Notes under the pieces: generated by a model
The model's database searches: none
Seen by the model: only the letters and a program-made list of their open reading frames with translations
Told to the model about the DNA's origin: nothing
Shown: in pieces, positions 1 to 8,471 of the stretch
Layout of the letters: each line of letters starts with the position of its first letter
How positions within the stretch are numbered: position 1 is the stretch's first letter
Made by a program: the position numbers and the translations under genes
Assembly (NCBI GenBank): GCA_026989995.1
Contig: JALSIO010000455.1
Span: forward strand, 1 to 17,012
Origin: Myxococcales bacterium
GTDB lineage: Bacteria > Myxococcota_A > UBA9160 > JALSIO01
Length of the DNA stretch: 17,012 nt
Reading direction: 5' to 3'

Positions 1-22
1 GCCCCGCGGCCGGCGCGGGCCC

Positions 23-397
23 TCAGGGCGTCGAGGTGCCGCTTCGCTCCGGCGCTTGCGCCGGGGGCTCGCCGAGAATGACGCGGCAGACCGCCTCGAG
101 GTGCTCGCGTAGCTGCTGCTCCCGCCTTCGGCCCTCCCCGGCGGCGGGCCCGCTTCCCGGCGGGAGCCCCTCGGCGATCCGGCGCAAGAGGTCCCGGGTC
201 CGCGCCGCGGCGAGCTCGAGGTCGCCCTCGGCCCCGAGCCGGCGGAGCTCGGGAAGCGCCGCCTCGAGGCTTCCGAAGGTCGGCGCGAAGGCCCCCGGAA
301 GCGCCTCCCGGGGAACCGCGATCCGGGAGATCCCCGACTCCTCCGCGACGCGGGCGTATTCGCCGAGGCAGCGCAGGAACTCACCGCGTACCGACAC
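23..397 (-). CDS. Hypothetical protein of about 124 residues
   Basis: I do not recognise this protein. It is small, soluble and rich in Arg, Glu, Ala and Leu, with no signal peptide, membrane segment or cysteine motif. Most of it should be helical: an N-terminal segment (VRGEFLRCLGEYARVAEESG), a central LEAALPELRRL stretch, and a charged helix before a Pro-rich tail. I chose the GTG at 397 because GGAGGGGAG lies just upstream (about 401-409). An in-frame GTG at 448 would add 17 low-complexity residues. It lies 87 nt downstream of the BASS transporter stop (36 nt from the alternative start) on the same strand, so it may be the second gene of that transcript. The unbroken frame, GC-rich third positions and the ribosome site support a real gene, but the function is unknown. 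Confidence 0.55.
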   Translation of the reverse strand: MSVRGEFLRCLGEYARVAEESGISRIAVPREALPGAFAPTFGSLEAALPELRRLGAEGDLELAAARTRDLLRRIAEGLPPGSGPAAGEGRRREQQLREHLEAVCRVILGEPPAQAPERSGTSTP

Positions 398-484
398 CCG
401 ACTCCCCTCCCCCGGCTCGGCCCGAGCCGCGCCCGCGGGGCTCGGCACCGCGGCGCGGGAGGATCCCCGCCGGGGCGGGGGCCG

Positions 485-1438
485 TCAACCGGGGCCGGCC
501 CCGCCCCGCCTCGCGACCACCGGCACAGCCAGCGAGGCGGTGATCACGCAGAGCACCGTGTAGCAGGCGCTCGGCACCGCACCGGCCTCCCCGAGGTGGG
601 CCAGGGCGAGGACGCTTCCGAGGCCGGCGTTCTGCATGCCCACCTCCACCACCAACGTGCGTCGGGCGGCCGGGGGCCACCCGAGCGCGGTGGCGATCCC
701 CCAGGCGAGCGCGTAGCCGCTCGCGTTCAGACCGACGAGCGCGGCGACGAGGCCCGGGCCGAGGTTCGCCAGGCGCCCGCGGTTGGCGGCCACGACCACG
801 AGCACGATCAGCACGATGGCGGCCGAGGCAGCGGCGGTGGCGAAACGCGCGTAGGCCGGGGGGAGATCGGGGCGCATCCGACGCAGCGCGATCCCGGCCG
901 CGACCGGGAGCACCACGAGGACGGTCGCGTCCCGGGCGAGCGAGAGAACGGGGACCTCCATGCGCGCGTCGGCGAGCACCGGGAGCCACAGCGAGAGCAC
1001 GAGGGGCGAGAGGAAGGTGGCGAGCGTGGTGAGGGTCACCGAGAGCACCAGGTCCCCGCGGAGCAGCACGCTCATCACGTTCGAGGCCATGGCTCCCGGC
1101 ATGCATCCGACGAGGACGACGCCCGTGCGCACCGCCGGGTCCTCGAAGAAGCGGGAGAAGGCGAAGGCCGCCAGCGGCATGATCGTGTACTGCGCCAGCA
1201 GGCCGGAGAGCGCGCGGGCCGGCGACCGGAAGAAGAGGTCGAGCTGCTCGGGGCGCACGAGCGTTCCCACCAGGAACATGGTCACCCCGAAGGCGGGCTC
1301 GAGCCCGGGGCGAAGGAGCAGGACGAGCTCCGGAGCGAGGAGCGCGAGGGCCGTCCCGATCGCGATACCCGCCAGCACGCCCACCCGTGCGCTGCCTCCC
1401 TCCTGCCGGTGCCGGGCGGCCGACACCGGCCCGCGCAT
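485..1438 (-). CDS. Bile acid:sodium symporter (BASS) family transporter
   Basis: This is an integral membrane protein of 317 residues with about nine or ten hydrophobic segments, the usual size for the BASS family (TC 2.A.28), which imports organic anions with sodium. Family signatures are visible: GCMPGAMASN at residues 111-120, and VEVGMQNAGLGSVLA near 264-278, where the acidic residue followed by GMQNAGL matches the conserved sodium and substrate site region. The substrate cannot be named; bacterial members carry bile acids, pantoate or other carboxylates. The ATG at 1438 has no obvious ribosome site. The in-frame GTG at 1384 has GGGAGG about 10 nt upstream and would start directly at the first membrane helix, so the N-terminus is uncertain by 18 residues. 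It diverges from the esterase gene across about 150 bp. Confidence 0.88.
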   Translation of the reverse strand: MRGPVSAARHRQEGGSARVGVLAGIAIGTALALLAPELVLLLRPGLEPAFGVTMFLVGTLVRPEQLDLFFRSPARALSGLLAQYTIMPLAAFAFSRFFEDPAVRTGVVLVGCMPGAMASNVMSVLLRGDLVLSVTLTTLATFLSPLVLSLWLPVLADARMEVPVLSLARDATVLVVLPVAAGIALRRMRPDLPPAYARFATAAASAAIVLIVLVVVAANRGRLANLGPGLVAALVGLNASGYALAWGIATALGWPPAARRTLVVEVGMQNAGLGSVLALAHLGEAGAVPSACYTVLCVITASLAVPVVARRGGAGPG

Positions 1439-1585
1439 GGGCCGCCGGAAGGCACGTCCCGGCCTCCGGTCCGCCCGCGCGGCACCGCGACCCGGCCCGC
1501 CCGCACCTCGCCGCCCCGCAACGGTGCGGAACGGGCACGCGAATCGCTAGCCTGTTCCGGCTACCGGGCCGGGGGCACGCGCAGG

Positions 1586-2776
1586 TTGATCCAGGGGGCC
1601 GTCCACCCCGACTTCCACGAGGTCGCTCGGGTCTTCGAATCGCAGATCCGCCGCGCGGGTCGAGGCGGAGGTGCCGTGGCCGTCTACCACCGCGGTGAGA
1701 AGGTGGTGGACGTCTGGGCCGGAAGCCGCGACGCCGAGGGAAGGCCCTGGCGCGCCGACACCATGGCGCTTTCCTTCTCCACCACCAAGGGCGTGGTGGC
1801 CACCGCGATCCACGTCCTCGCGGACCGCGGGCTCGTCGACTACGACCGACCGGTGGCGGAGTACTGGCCCGAGTTCGCGAGCGCCGGCAAGGATCGCATC
1901 ACCGTCCGCCAGATCCTCTGCCACGAGGCCGGGCTCTTCCCGATCCGCAGCCTGATCGACCACGCCGACGCCATGCTGGACTGGGAGGGGATGTGCCAGG
2001 CCCTGGCAGAGGCCGCTCCCGCCCACCCACCGGGTGCGGCCAACGGATACCACGCCTTCACCTTCGGCTGGCTGGTGGGCGAGCTGGTGCGCCGGATCTC
2101 GGGGATCCCCGTGGACGTCTTCGTACAGCGCGAGATCGCCAAACCCCTCGGGCTCGAGGGCCTGCACATCGGCGCGCCGCCCTCCGAGCGGCACCGGGTG
2201 GCACGGCTCCTGCGGGAGTCGGGGCTGGCGCGACTTCCCGACCGCTTCGAGCCGGCCACCCGGCTGCTCGGCCGGATCCGGCGGTGGCTGCGGCTCCCGC
2301 TCGAGCCCGCTCGCGTCCGCGACGCGCTCATGCCCGAAGGGGTGCTCGACCTCCTCTACTCGGAGCACGTCCACGACGCCCCGATCCCGGCCGCGAACGG
2401 GGTCTTCACCGCCCGTTCGCTCGCCCGCCTCTACGCCTGCCTCGCCGCGGGCGGGCGCCTCGGGGATCGGGAGCTGCTCCGACCCGAGACGGTGGCCCGC
2501 GCCACGGAAATCCAGAATCGCCGCGTGGACCTGGTGGTGCCCTTCCCGATGCGCTGGCGCCTCGGCTACCACCTGGTGGGAACCAGCCGGGGAATCCTGC
2601 CGCGGGGCTTCGGCCACTTCGGCTACGGCGGCTCCGGAGCCTTCGCGGATCCCGAGCGCGATCTCGCGGTGGCGATGGTCGTCAACCGCACCGCGGGAAC
2701 CCCTTTCGGCGACCTGCGGATGATCCGGGTCGGCGGCTCGGCCGTGCGCTGCGCCGAGCGGAGGGGCCGCCGCTAG
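1586..2776 (+). CDS. Serine hydrolase of the beta-lactamase fold (EstB / class C-like esterase)
   Basis: A protein of 396 residues with the penicillin-binding-protein / beta-lactamase fold. The nucleophile motif is S65-T-T-K68 in ALSFSTTKGV, the second motif is Tyr155 in GYHAFTFG, and the third, usually KTG, is replaced by HFGYGGSG at 344-351, as in family VIII esterases and related beta-lactamase-domain proteins. It probably hydrolyses esters or lactones rather than antibiotics; the substrate is unknown. There is no signal peptide, so it is probably cytoplasmic. I chose the TTG at 1586 because homologues, as I recall them, begin with an IQG-x-VHPDF segment, and this is the only start that fits; the open frame runs far upstream, but only antisense to the transporter. 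It diverges from the BASS gene and converges on mobA with about 20 nt between stops. Confidence 0.88.
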   Translation: MIQGAVHPDFHEVARVFESQIRRAGRGGGAVAVYHRGEKVVDVWAGSRDAEGRPWRADTMALSFSTTKGVVATAIHVLADRGLVDYDRPVAEYWPEFASAGKDRITVRQILCHEAGLFPIRSLIDHADAMLDWEGMCQALAEAAPAHPPGAANGYHAFTFGWLVGELVRRISGIPVDVFVQREIAKPLGLEGLHIGAPPSERHRVARLLRESGLARLPDRFEPATRLLGRIRRWLRLPLEPARVRDALMPEGVLDLLYSEHVHDAPIPAANGVFTARSLARLYACLAAGGRLGDRELLRPETVARATEIQNRRVDLVVPFPMRWRLGYHLVGTSRGILPRGFGHFGYGGSGAFADPERDLAVAMVVNRTAGTPFGDLRMIRVGGSAVRCAERRGRR

Positions 2777-2797
2777 CCGGTCGCGGAGGACCCGCTC

Positions 2798-3394
2798 CTA
2801 GCCCGACCCGAGCTCGCCGCCCGCGCGGGCGAGCGCTTCGATCTCCCGCCAGGCCTCGGGCGTGTTGGCGTTGCGGAGCATCCGGCCCTCGGGATCCACC
2901 CACCGGAGATCGGCTTCCGGAAGGACCTGCACCTCGAGCTCGGCGAGGAGGTCCCGGAGGGCGAGCCGGCCCGCACCGAGCTGGCGACGGGCCACCTCGA
3001 GGGCGGGGTCCCGCGCGTAGATGGCGCAGGTGGGGTGGAGGCGCCCCCCGGACTCGGGAACCACCGCCTCGGCCGGTGGCCGCGCGGCGAGGGCGAGCAC
3101 CAGCTCCTCGCCGAGCAGCGCGAGGTCGGTGGCGACCACGAGCACCCGGTCCGTGCTCGCCGCCCCGAAGGCCGCGACAAACCCGCGAAGCGCGCACCGC
3201 GGTCCCGGGGGATCCGGAACCCGCCGGCCCGGCGCCGAGGGCGGCGGCTGCCCCCCGACGAGGAGGACCTCCGCGCAGAGCGGGCGGAGCCTCCGCGCAA
3301 GCCGCGTGGCCAGTGGCTCGCCCCCGAGCTCGAGCCAGGCCTTGTCCCGACCCATCCGGGTGGACCCGCCACCGAGCAGCACCGCCGCGGTCAG
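2798..3394 (-). CDS. mobA: Molybdenum cofactor guanylyltransferase (MobA-like)
   Basis: The protein has the MobA nucleotidyltransferase fold, which transfers GMP from GTP to molybdopterin-Mo to give the bis-MGD cofactor. The GTP-binding loop LLGGGSTRMGRDKAWLELGG is at residues 6-25, a diverged PDPPGPRCALRGF stands where most members have PD-GP-LAG, VVATDLALL at 87-94 holds the metal-binding Asp, and NANTPEAW at 175-182 is the usual C-terminal NVNTPED motif. A length of about 198 residues is normal. The start is odd: there is no ATG, GTG or TTG between the moeA stop and the motif except a GTG at 3382, which would trim the first strand. I give CTG at 3394 (LTAAVLLGGG) as the best fit. It lies downstream of moeA on the same strand, which agrees with the role. 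MocA-like cytidylyltransferase is a less likely alternative. Confidence 0.8.
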   Translation of the reverse strand: MTAAVLLGGGSTRMGRDKAWLELGGEPLATRLARRLRPLCAEVLLVGGQPPPSAPGRRVPDPPGPRCALRGFVAAFGAASTDRVLVVATDLALLGEELVLALAARPPAEAVVPESGGRLHPTCAIYARDPALEVARRQLGAGRLALRDLLAELEVQVLPEADLRWVDPEGRMLRNANTPEAWREIEALARAGGELGSG

Positions 3395-3477
3395 ATCGGC
3401 GAGGTATCCGTCCTGCGGGCCCGCCGGATCCCCCGCCGGCCCGCTCCCCGCCCTTCGGGCATCACCGGCGCGGCGGC

Positions 3478-4755
3478 TCACGCCGCCGGGCCCGTCTCGG
3501 CCAGGAAATCCGGATCGATCACCCAGACCAGGGCCTGCTCTCCCTTGCGGATGCGGGTCACCTCGGCCGGTACCAGCAGCAGCCCCTGGGCGAGGGTCAT
3601 CGAGCGCAGGACCCCGGAGGACTGGTTGCCGGTCGCCGTCGCGAGAATCCCGGACGCTCCCCGGTCGAGCTGGACCCGCACCAGGTGGAGCCGCCCGGCG
3701 CGCTTCTCGAGATCGTGGCTGAGCTCGGCGCGCACCACCGGCCGGAAGCAGCGGCTCACCCCCTGCATCCGGAGCAGTGCCGGCCGCACCAGGCATTCGA
3801 AGGTCACCATGGCCGAAACCGGATTGCCGGGCAGGCCGAAGACCAGCGGCCCCGGCGGGGGAAGCCGTCCGAAGACCACCGGGTAGCCCGGCTTGAGTTT
3901 CACCCCGTGGAAGCAGATCCGGCATCCGAGCTTCTCGAGCACGGGGCGGACGAAGTCGCGGTCGCCCACCGACACACCCGCCGAGCTCACCAGCACGTCC
4001 GCGGCGAGACCGTCCGCGAGCCGGGCCTCGAGCTCCTCGGGTGTGTCGCGGGCGATCCCCAGGTAGCTGGGCTCGGCCCCCACCTCGAGGCACTGGGCGT
4101 GGAGCGAATAGGAGTTGGAGGAGGCGATGCGCCCGCCGGACACGTCGCCGTCCGGCTCCACCAGCTCGTCCCCGCCGGAGACGATGGCCACCCGGGGTCG
4201 TCGACGCACCGACACCAGGGTGCGCCCGAGGGAGGCGAGGAAGCCCACGTGCGCCGGGAGCAGGCGGGTGCCCGGATCGAGAACGCGATCCCCCTCCTTC
4301 ACGTCCTCCCCGGCGGGGCGCACGTCCCGGCCCGGAGGCACCGGTCCCTCCACCCGCACCCGGTCACCGACGCGCACCGCATCCTCCTGACGCACCACGG
4401 CGTCGGCGCCCTCGGGGAGCGGAGCCCCCGTGAAGATGCGCGCCGCCTCGCCGCGGCCGAGCGGCCGCGGCGCACTCCCGCCGGCCGCCACCTCGAAGGC
4501 GACGGCGAGCTCGACCGGCCCGTCGCCGGCCACGTCGGTCGACCGGACCGCGTAGCCGTCCATGGCGGAGGCGTTGGCGGGAGGGAGGGTACGGCCCGCG
4601 ACCACCGGCTCCGCGAGCACACGGCCGAGGGCTTCGCGGATCGAGACCACCTCGGCGGGCAGCACACGCGTCGCCTCGAGGACGAGACGCCAGGCGCGGG
4701 CGAGATCGATGCCCGAGGGCACCGCGTCGGAACCGGACGGCGGGGAGGCCGACAT
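3478..4755 (-). CDS. moeA: Molybdopterin molybdenumtransferase MoeA
   Basis: MoeA inserts molybdate into adenylylated molybdopterin, completing Moco in the cytoplasm. At 425 residues the protein is full length. Visible motifs are PPANASAMDGYAVRS at 58-72, RIFTGAPLPEGADAVVRQED at 106-125, the DVRPAGEDVKEGD segment near 144-156, AIVSGGDEL at 190-198, SSAGVSVGDRDF at 257-268 and GLPGNPVSAMVTFE at 307-320; these cover domains I to III, and a C-terminal beta-barrel domain IV follows. All are typical of the MoeA/gephyrin family. The ATG at 4755 begins just ahead of the conserved region. The gene is followed 83 nt later by mobA, so the two probably form one Moco operon. It diverges from dusB across a 175-bp region. 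Confidence 0.96.
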   Translation of the reverse strand: MSASPPSGSDAVPSGIDLARAWRLVLEATRVLPAEVVSIREALGRVLAEPVVAGRTLPPANASAMDGYAVRSTDVAGDGPVELAVAFEVAAGGSAPRPLGRGEAARIFTGAPLPEGADAVVRQEDAVRVGDRVRVEGPVPPGRDVRPAGEDVKEGDRVLDPGTRLLPAHVGFLASLGRTLVSVRRRPRVAIVSGGDELVEPDGDVSGGRIASSNSYSLHAQCLEVGAEPSYLGIARDTPEELEARLADGLAADVLVSSAGVSVGDRDFVRPVLEKLGCRICFHGVKLKPGYPVVFGRLPPPGPLVFGLPGNPVSAMVTFECLVRPALLRMQGVSRCFRPVVRAELSHDLEKRAGRLHLVRVQLDRGASGILATATGNQSSGVLRSMTLAQGLLLVPAEVTRIRKGEQALVWVIDPDFLAETGPAA

Positions 4756-4807
4756 GCCGGAACCTTACCCGGGTCCGGGGGCACGGTCCGGCCCCATCCC
4801 ACCGCGC

Positions 4808-4837
4808 CTCGACCGCCCCGCGGGTGACCTGTAAGCT
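4808..4837 (+). promoter_or_regulatory. Possible sigma-70-type promoter for the dusB-ntrBC operon
   Basis: CTCGAC at 4808-4813 and TAAGCT at 4832-4837 are separated by 18 nt. They sit in the moeA/dusB divergent region, about 95 nt ahead of the chosen dusB start. Both hexamers are degenerate, so this is only a candidate, favoured because it is one of the few AT-containing spots in this region. Confidence 0.3.
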
Positions 4838-4893
4838 TGGGCTCTCCAGCCGGTGCCCGGATGCCGCCCCGGCGCCGCCCGGCCCCCGCCAGG

Positions 4894-4912
4894 CCCGCCC
4901 GAACCGGGCGGG
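4894..4912 (+). repeat. Stem-loop in the dusB leader
   Basis: CCCGCCC (4894-4900) and GGGCGGG (4906-4912) form a perfect 7-bp stem with a 5-nt loop, ending 8 nt before the GGAGAGGGA ribosome site of dusB. No T-run follows, so it is not a classical terminator. Stems of this length arise by chance in such GC-rich DNA, so a function is uncertain. Confidence 0.3.
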
Positions 4913-4930
4913 AGCACGCCGGAGAGGGAC

Positions 4931-5953
4931 GTGGAACGGCCCGACGCCAGCCTGATCCGCCCCATCGCGCTTCGGCGCCATCGGCTCCCGAACAACCTGG
5001 TCCTCGCGCCCATGGCGGGCGTGAGCAACCTGCCGATGCGCCTGCTCTCCCGGGAGTTCGGGGCGGCCATGGGGTTCACCGAGACCGTGAGCGCCAAGGG
5101 CCTGGTCCTCGGCGGCCACAAGAGCCGGCGGCTGCTGGAGACCTCCCCCCGGGAGGAGCCGGTCGCCTTCCAGCTCTTCGGCGCCGAGCCGGAGGTGCTC
5201 GGCCGGGCCTGCGCGATGCTCGCGGACGAGGGCGCCGCCTGGATCGACCTCAACATGGGCTGCCCCGTGCCCAAGTTCATCCGCAACGGCGCTGGCTCGG
5301 CGCTCATGCGCGAGCCGCTGCGCGCCGCCGCCGTGATCCGCGCCATGCGGGGGTCGTTTCACGGGACGCTCTCCGTGAAGATGCGGGCCGGCTGGGACGA
5401 GCGCTCCCGCAACGCGCCGGAGATCGCCCGGATCGCTGCCGCCGAGGGCGCCGAGCTCGTCACGGTCCACGGCCGGACCCGGTCGCAGTTCTACCGCGGC
5501 AGCCCGGACCGGGAGATCATCCGCCGGGTGGTCGAGGCCGTGCCGGAGATCCCGGTGCTCGCGAACGGAGACGTCACCGAGCCGCAGCACGCCTTCGACC
5601 TGCTGCGGGAGACCGGGGCCGCGGGTGTGATGATCGGCCGGGGCGCCACCGGCAATCCGTGGATCTTCCGCGCCATCCTCGAGCGGGCACGCGGGGGGGA
5701 GCTTCCCGAACCCACGGCCGAGGAGCGATTCCGCGTCCTCGAGCGCCACATCGGGCTCATGCGGCGGAGCTTCCCGGACGACCTCCAGCTCGCCCGGAAC
5801 CTGAAGAAATACCTCGCCGCCTACTCACGGGGCCTTTCGGGTGCGGCGCTCTTCCGCACGCGGGTCAACGAGAGCGACGACCTCGGCGAGATCCTCCGGT
5901 TGAGTTGCGACTTTTTCGATCCCCGCCGCAGCCCCTCCCGGGAGGCCGCCTAG
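4931..5953 (+). CDS. dusB: tRNA-dihydrouridine synthase (DusB/NifR3 family)
   Basis: This FMN-dependent enzyme reduces uridine to dihydrouridine in tRNA D-loops, using NADPH. It has 340 residues, as expected. Motifs in order are the FMN-binding LAPMAGVSNLPMR at 25-37, TETVSAKGL at 50-58, WIDLNMGCPVPKF at 104-116 with the catalytic Cys111 and GAGSALM just after it, SVKMRAGWDE at 148-157, TVHGRTRSQFYRG at 178-190, and the phosphate-binding VLANGDV plus GVMIGRGATGNPWIF near 215-245. I chose the GTG at 4931 because GGAGAGGGA lies directly ahead; longer in-frame starts add only Pro/Gly-rich sequence. It heads a plus-strand operon with ntrB 2 nt behind. The nifR3-ntrB-ntrC order is classical in alphaproteobacteria. 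Confidence 0.95.
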   Translation: MERPDASLIRPIALRRHRLPNNLVLAPMAGVSNLPMRLLSREFGAAMGFTETVSAKGLVLGGHKSRRLLETSPREEPVAFQLFGAEPEVLGRACAMLADEGAAWIDLNMGCPVPKFIRNGAGSALMREPLRAAAVIRAMRGSFHGTLSVKMRAGWDERSRNAPEIARIAAAEGAELVTVHGRTRSQFYRGSPDREIIRRVVEAVPEIPVLANGDVTEPQHAFDLLRETGAAGVMIGRGATGNPWIFRAILERARGGELPEPTAEERFRVLERHIGLMRRSFPDDLQLARNLKKYLAAYSRGLSGAALFRTRVNESDDLGEILRLSCDFFDPRRSPSREAA

Positions 5954-5955
5954 GG

Positions 5956-7047
5956 GTGGGCGCCAACGGGGACCGGGTGCTCGAAGCCCTCCTCGACGGC
6001 GTGCTGGTGATCGACGGAGCGGGTCGGGTGGAAACCCTGAACGCGGCCGCGTGCCGGATCCTCGGGCTCTCGGCGGAGGCGGCCCGGGGGCGCTCGCTCC
6101 CCGAGATCCTCGGCGGGCCACACCCGGCGGAGGAGCTCGCGCGCCGCGTCCTTCGGAGCGGGCGCTCCGCCGCGGCCAGCGATCTGCCGCTCCCCACCGG
6201 GCCGGCGGGCCCCGCCGGCGAGGCCGCGGGTCGGATCGACGTCTCCGCCTCGCCGCTCTTCGACGACGCCGGGGCGGTGGAGGGCTGTGTGCTGCTGCTC
6301 TCGGACCGGAGCCTGCGCCAGGGCCTCGCCGAGCGCGACCGCGAGCGGGATCGGCTCGTGGCCTTCGGGCGGATCGCGAGCGGCATCGCCCACGAGGTGA
6401 AAAATCCCCTCGGCGGCATCCGCGGCGCCGGTGAGCTTCTCGCCCGCCGCGCCGGCGACCCGCGGACCCGCGAGGCCGCGGAGCTCATCGTGCACGAGGT
6501 CGATCGGATCGCGGGACTGCTGGACCAGATCACCGTCTTCGGGCGCGGGGACGCGCCCGTCTTCGCCCGGACCAACCTGCACCGGGTGCTCGACCGCGTG
6601 ATCGAGCTCGTGCTCCTCGATCCGACGCTCGCCGGCTCCTCCGTGGAGCGCCGCTTCGACCCCTCGATCCCCGAGTTCCTGGCCGACGCGGGGCGGCTGG
6701 AGCAGGTCTTCCTGAACCTGGCGCGCAATGCCCTCGAGGCCATGCGGGAGAAGCCGGGGGTGCTCACCGTGGTGACCCGCGTGGCCTTCGACCGGCACCT
6801 GTCCCTCGCGGGGCAGAGCCTTCCCGCGGTCCTCGTGGAGTTCCGGGACCAGGGGCCGGGCATCGAACCCGGGCGCCGGGAGCAGGTGCTGCTGCCCTTC
6901 GTCACCGGCAGGCCCGAGGGGACGGGCCTCGGGCTCGCCATCGCGCAGTACTGGGTCACGCGCCACGGCGGCCTGCTCCGCATCGGGGGGCGGCCGGGCG
7001 AGGGCGCGGTGATCACCGTGGAGCTTCCGCTCCGGAACCGGGAGTGA
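5956..7047 (+). CDS. ntrB: Nitrogen-regulation-type sensor histidine kinase NtrB-like
   Basis: A soluble kinase of 363 residues that should phosphorylate the NtrC protein encoded directly after it. It has an N-terminal PAS domain (about 5-120; VLEALLDGVLVIDGAGRVET), a HisKA helix with phospho-acceptor His146 in ASGIAHEVKNPLGGI, and a HATPase domain with N-box VFLNLARNALEAM at 251-263, G1 DQGPGI at 298-303 and G2 GTGLGLAIA at 322-330. There are no membrane segments. The H-E-[VI]-K-N-P-L box and linkage to dusB and ntrC support NtrB/GlnL, which normally answers to PII protein. The GTG at 5956 lies 2 nt after the dusB stop, with GGGAGG just upstream inside dusB. Because NtrB-like soluble kinases also serve other sigma-54 systems, the nitrogen role is inferred from context. 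Confidence 0.88.
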   Translation: MGANGDRVLEALLDGVLVIDGAGRVETLNAAACRILGLSAEAARGRSLPEILGGPHPAEELARRVLRSGRSAAASDLPLPTGPAGPAGEAAGRIDVSASPLFDDAGAVEGCVLLLSDRSLRQGLAERDRERDRLVAFGRIASGIAHEVKNPLGGIRGAGELLARRAGDPRTREAAELIVHEVDRIAGLLDQITVFGRGDAPVFARTNLHRVLDRVIELVLLDPTLAGSSVERRFDPSIPEFLADAGRLEQVFLNLARNALEAMREKPGVLTVVTRVAFDRHLSLAGQSLPAVLVEFRDQGPGIEPGRREQVLLPFVTGRPEGTGLGLAIAQYWVTRHGGLLRIGGRPGEGAVITVELPLRNRE

Positions 7048-7052
7048 CTCCC

Positions 7053-8471
7053 ATGCGCGTGCTGGTCGCGGACGACGAGCGCTCCATCCGCTTCGTGCTG
7101 CGCGAGGCGCTCGAGGAACTCGGCCACGAGGTGCGCGAGGCCGAGTCCGGCGAGGCTGCCCTCCACGCCCTCGAGGCGTCCGCGCACCACCCCTTCGACC
7201 TCGCGGTCCTCGACATCCGGATGCCGGGCACGAGCGGGCTGGATCTGCTCGACCGGATCCGGGAACGCTGGCGCGATACCGCCGTGGTCATCATCACCGC
7301 GGAGAACACCTTCGACAACGCCGTCGAGGCGATGAAGCGCGGAGCCCTCGACTATCTGGTGAAGCCCTTCCGGGTCGCGGAGATCCAGGCCCTCGCCGAG
7401 AAGGCGGCGCGGGCCCGGGCGCTCGAAGTCGAGCTCCGCGAGCTCCGGGCGGGCGCGGCCCTCGGCCGGCCGAGCGCGGGGCCGATGGTGGGACGGAGCC
7501 CCGCCATGCTCGAGGTGTTCAAGACGGTGGGCCGGCTGGCCGGAAGCTCCGTGCCGGTTCTGATCACGGGCGAGAGCGGAACGGGAAAGGAGATCGTCGC
7601 CCGCGCCATCCACGCCTCGGGGCCTCGGGCCGGCGGCCCCTTCGTGGCCGTGAACGCCGCCGCCATCCCGCGCGAGCTCCTGGAAAGCGAGCTTTTCGGC
7701 CACGAGCGCGGGGCCTTCACGGGGGCGGTGGAGGCGCGGGCGGGCCGCTTCCGCGAAGCCTCGGGAGGCACCCTCTTCCTGGACGAGATCGGCGACATGC
7801 CCATCGAGCTGCAGGCCAAGCTCCTGCGTGTGCTGCAGAGTGGCGAGATCACGCCGGTGGGCGGGCGCAGCGCCGTGGCCACCGACGTCCGGGTGCTCGC
7901 CGCCACCCACCGCGACCTCGCGGCCGAGGTCGCCGCGGGCCGCTTCCGGGAGGACCTCCTCTACCGCCTGCGGGTCGTCCCCCTCCACATTCCGCCGCTG
8001 CGGGAGCGGCCCGAGGACGTCGAGGTCCTCGCCCGGCATTTCGTGGAGCGCTACGCGGCGGAGCTCGGCTCCTCCGCCCGCCACCTCGCCCCCGCCACCC
8101 TGGCCCGGCTCGAGGCACACCCGTGGCCGGGAAACGTCCGCGAGCTCGAGAACGCGATCAAGCGGGCGCTGGTCCTCGCCACCGGCGAGGTCCTCGCGCC
8201 CGAGGACTTCGCCTTCCTGGACGGGGGCGAGGGCGGCGGGACGGACGACTTCGACGCTGCGCTCGCGGCGGAGGCCGAGCGGGCGCTCGGCGAGCGGCCC
8301 GGCGAGGCCCTGCGGGAGCTCGTGACCCGGGTCGAGCGCCGGGTGATCGAGGCGGCCCTCGAGCGAACCCGCGGCAACCAGCTCCGGGCCGCGGCGCTGC
8401 TCGGCATCAACCGCAACACGCTGCGCAAGAAGATCGCGGAGCTCGGGCTCGCGCCAACGGGGCCCGGGTGA
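7053..8471 (+). CDS. ntrC: Sigma-54-dependent response regulator NtrC-like
   Basis: A transcription activator of 472 residues. The receiver domain (1-115) has acidic residues DDE at 7-9, phospho-acceptor Asp54 in LAVLDIRMPG and Lys104. The AAA+ domain (about 145-380) has Walker A GESGTGKE at 173-180, the sigma-54 contact loop GAFTGA at 220-225, Walker B LFLDEIGD at 241-248 and an arginine-finger region ending in PWPGNVRELENA. The C-terminal Fis-type helix-turn-helix is NQLRAAALLGINRNTLRKKI. All functional residues for a sigma-54 activator are present. The ATG at 7053 has GGAG 8 nt upstream; an alternative GTG at 7044 overlaps the ntrB stop. With NtrB it should control nitrogen-assimilation promoters, but no clear sigma-54 promoter was found between genes in this window. 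Confidence 0.93.
   Translation: MRVLVADDERSIRFVLREALEELGHEVREAESGEAALHALEASAHHPFDLAVLDIRMPGTSGLDLLDRIRERWRDTAVVIITAENTFDNAVEAMKRGALDYLVKPFRVAEIQALAEKAARARALEVELRELRAGAALGRPSAGPMVGRSPAMLEVFKTVGRLAGSSVPVLITGESGTGKEIVARAIHASGPRAGGPFVAVNAAAIPRELLESELFGHERGAFTGAVEARAGRFREASGGTLFLDEIGDMPIELQAKLLRVLQSGEITPVGGRSAVATDVRVLAATHRDLAAEVAAGRFREDLLYRLRVVPLHIPPLRERPEDVEVLARHFVERYAAELGSSARHLAPATLARLEAHPWPGNVRELENAIKRALVLATGEVLAPEDFAFLDGGEGGGTDDFDAALAAEAERALGERPGEALRELVTRVERRVIEAALERTRGNQLRAAALLGINRNTLRKKIAELGLAPTGPG

Noticed and set aside
1548..1553. TAGCCT as a -10 element for the esterase gene
   Set aside because: No acceptable -35 hexamer lies at the right distance, and the match alone is too weak to report as a promoter.
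596..1585. Long plus-strand open frame that continues into the esterase gene
   Set aside because: Its first 330 codons lie mostly antisense to the BASS transporter and give a His/Glu/Arg-rich product. Such frames are expected in very GC-rich DNA, and the esterase clearly starts at 1586.
2199..2215. A match to the sigma-54 -24/-12 pattern (TGGCAC and TGC spaced by GG-N10-GC)
   Set aside because: It lies inside the esterase coding region, has no gene start downstream in reach, and the -12 part is imperfect.
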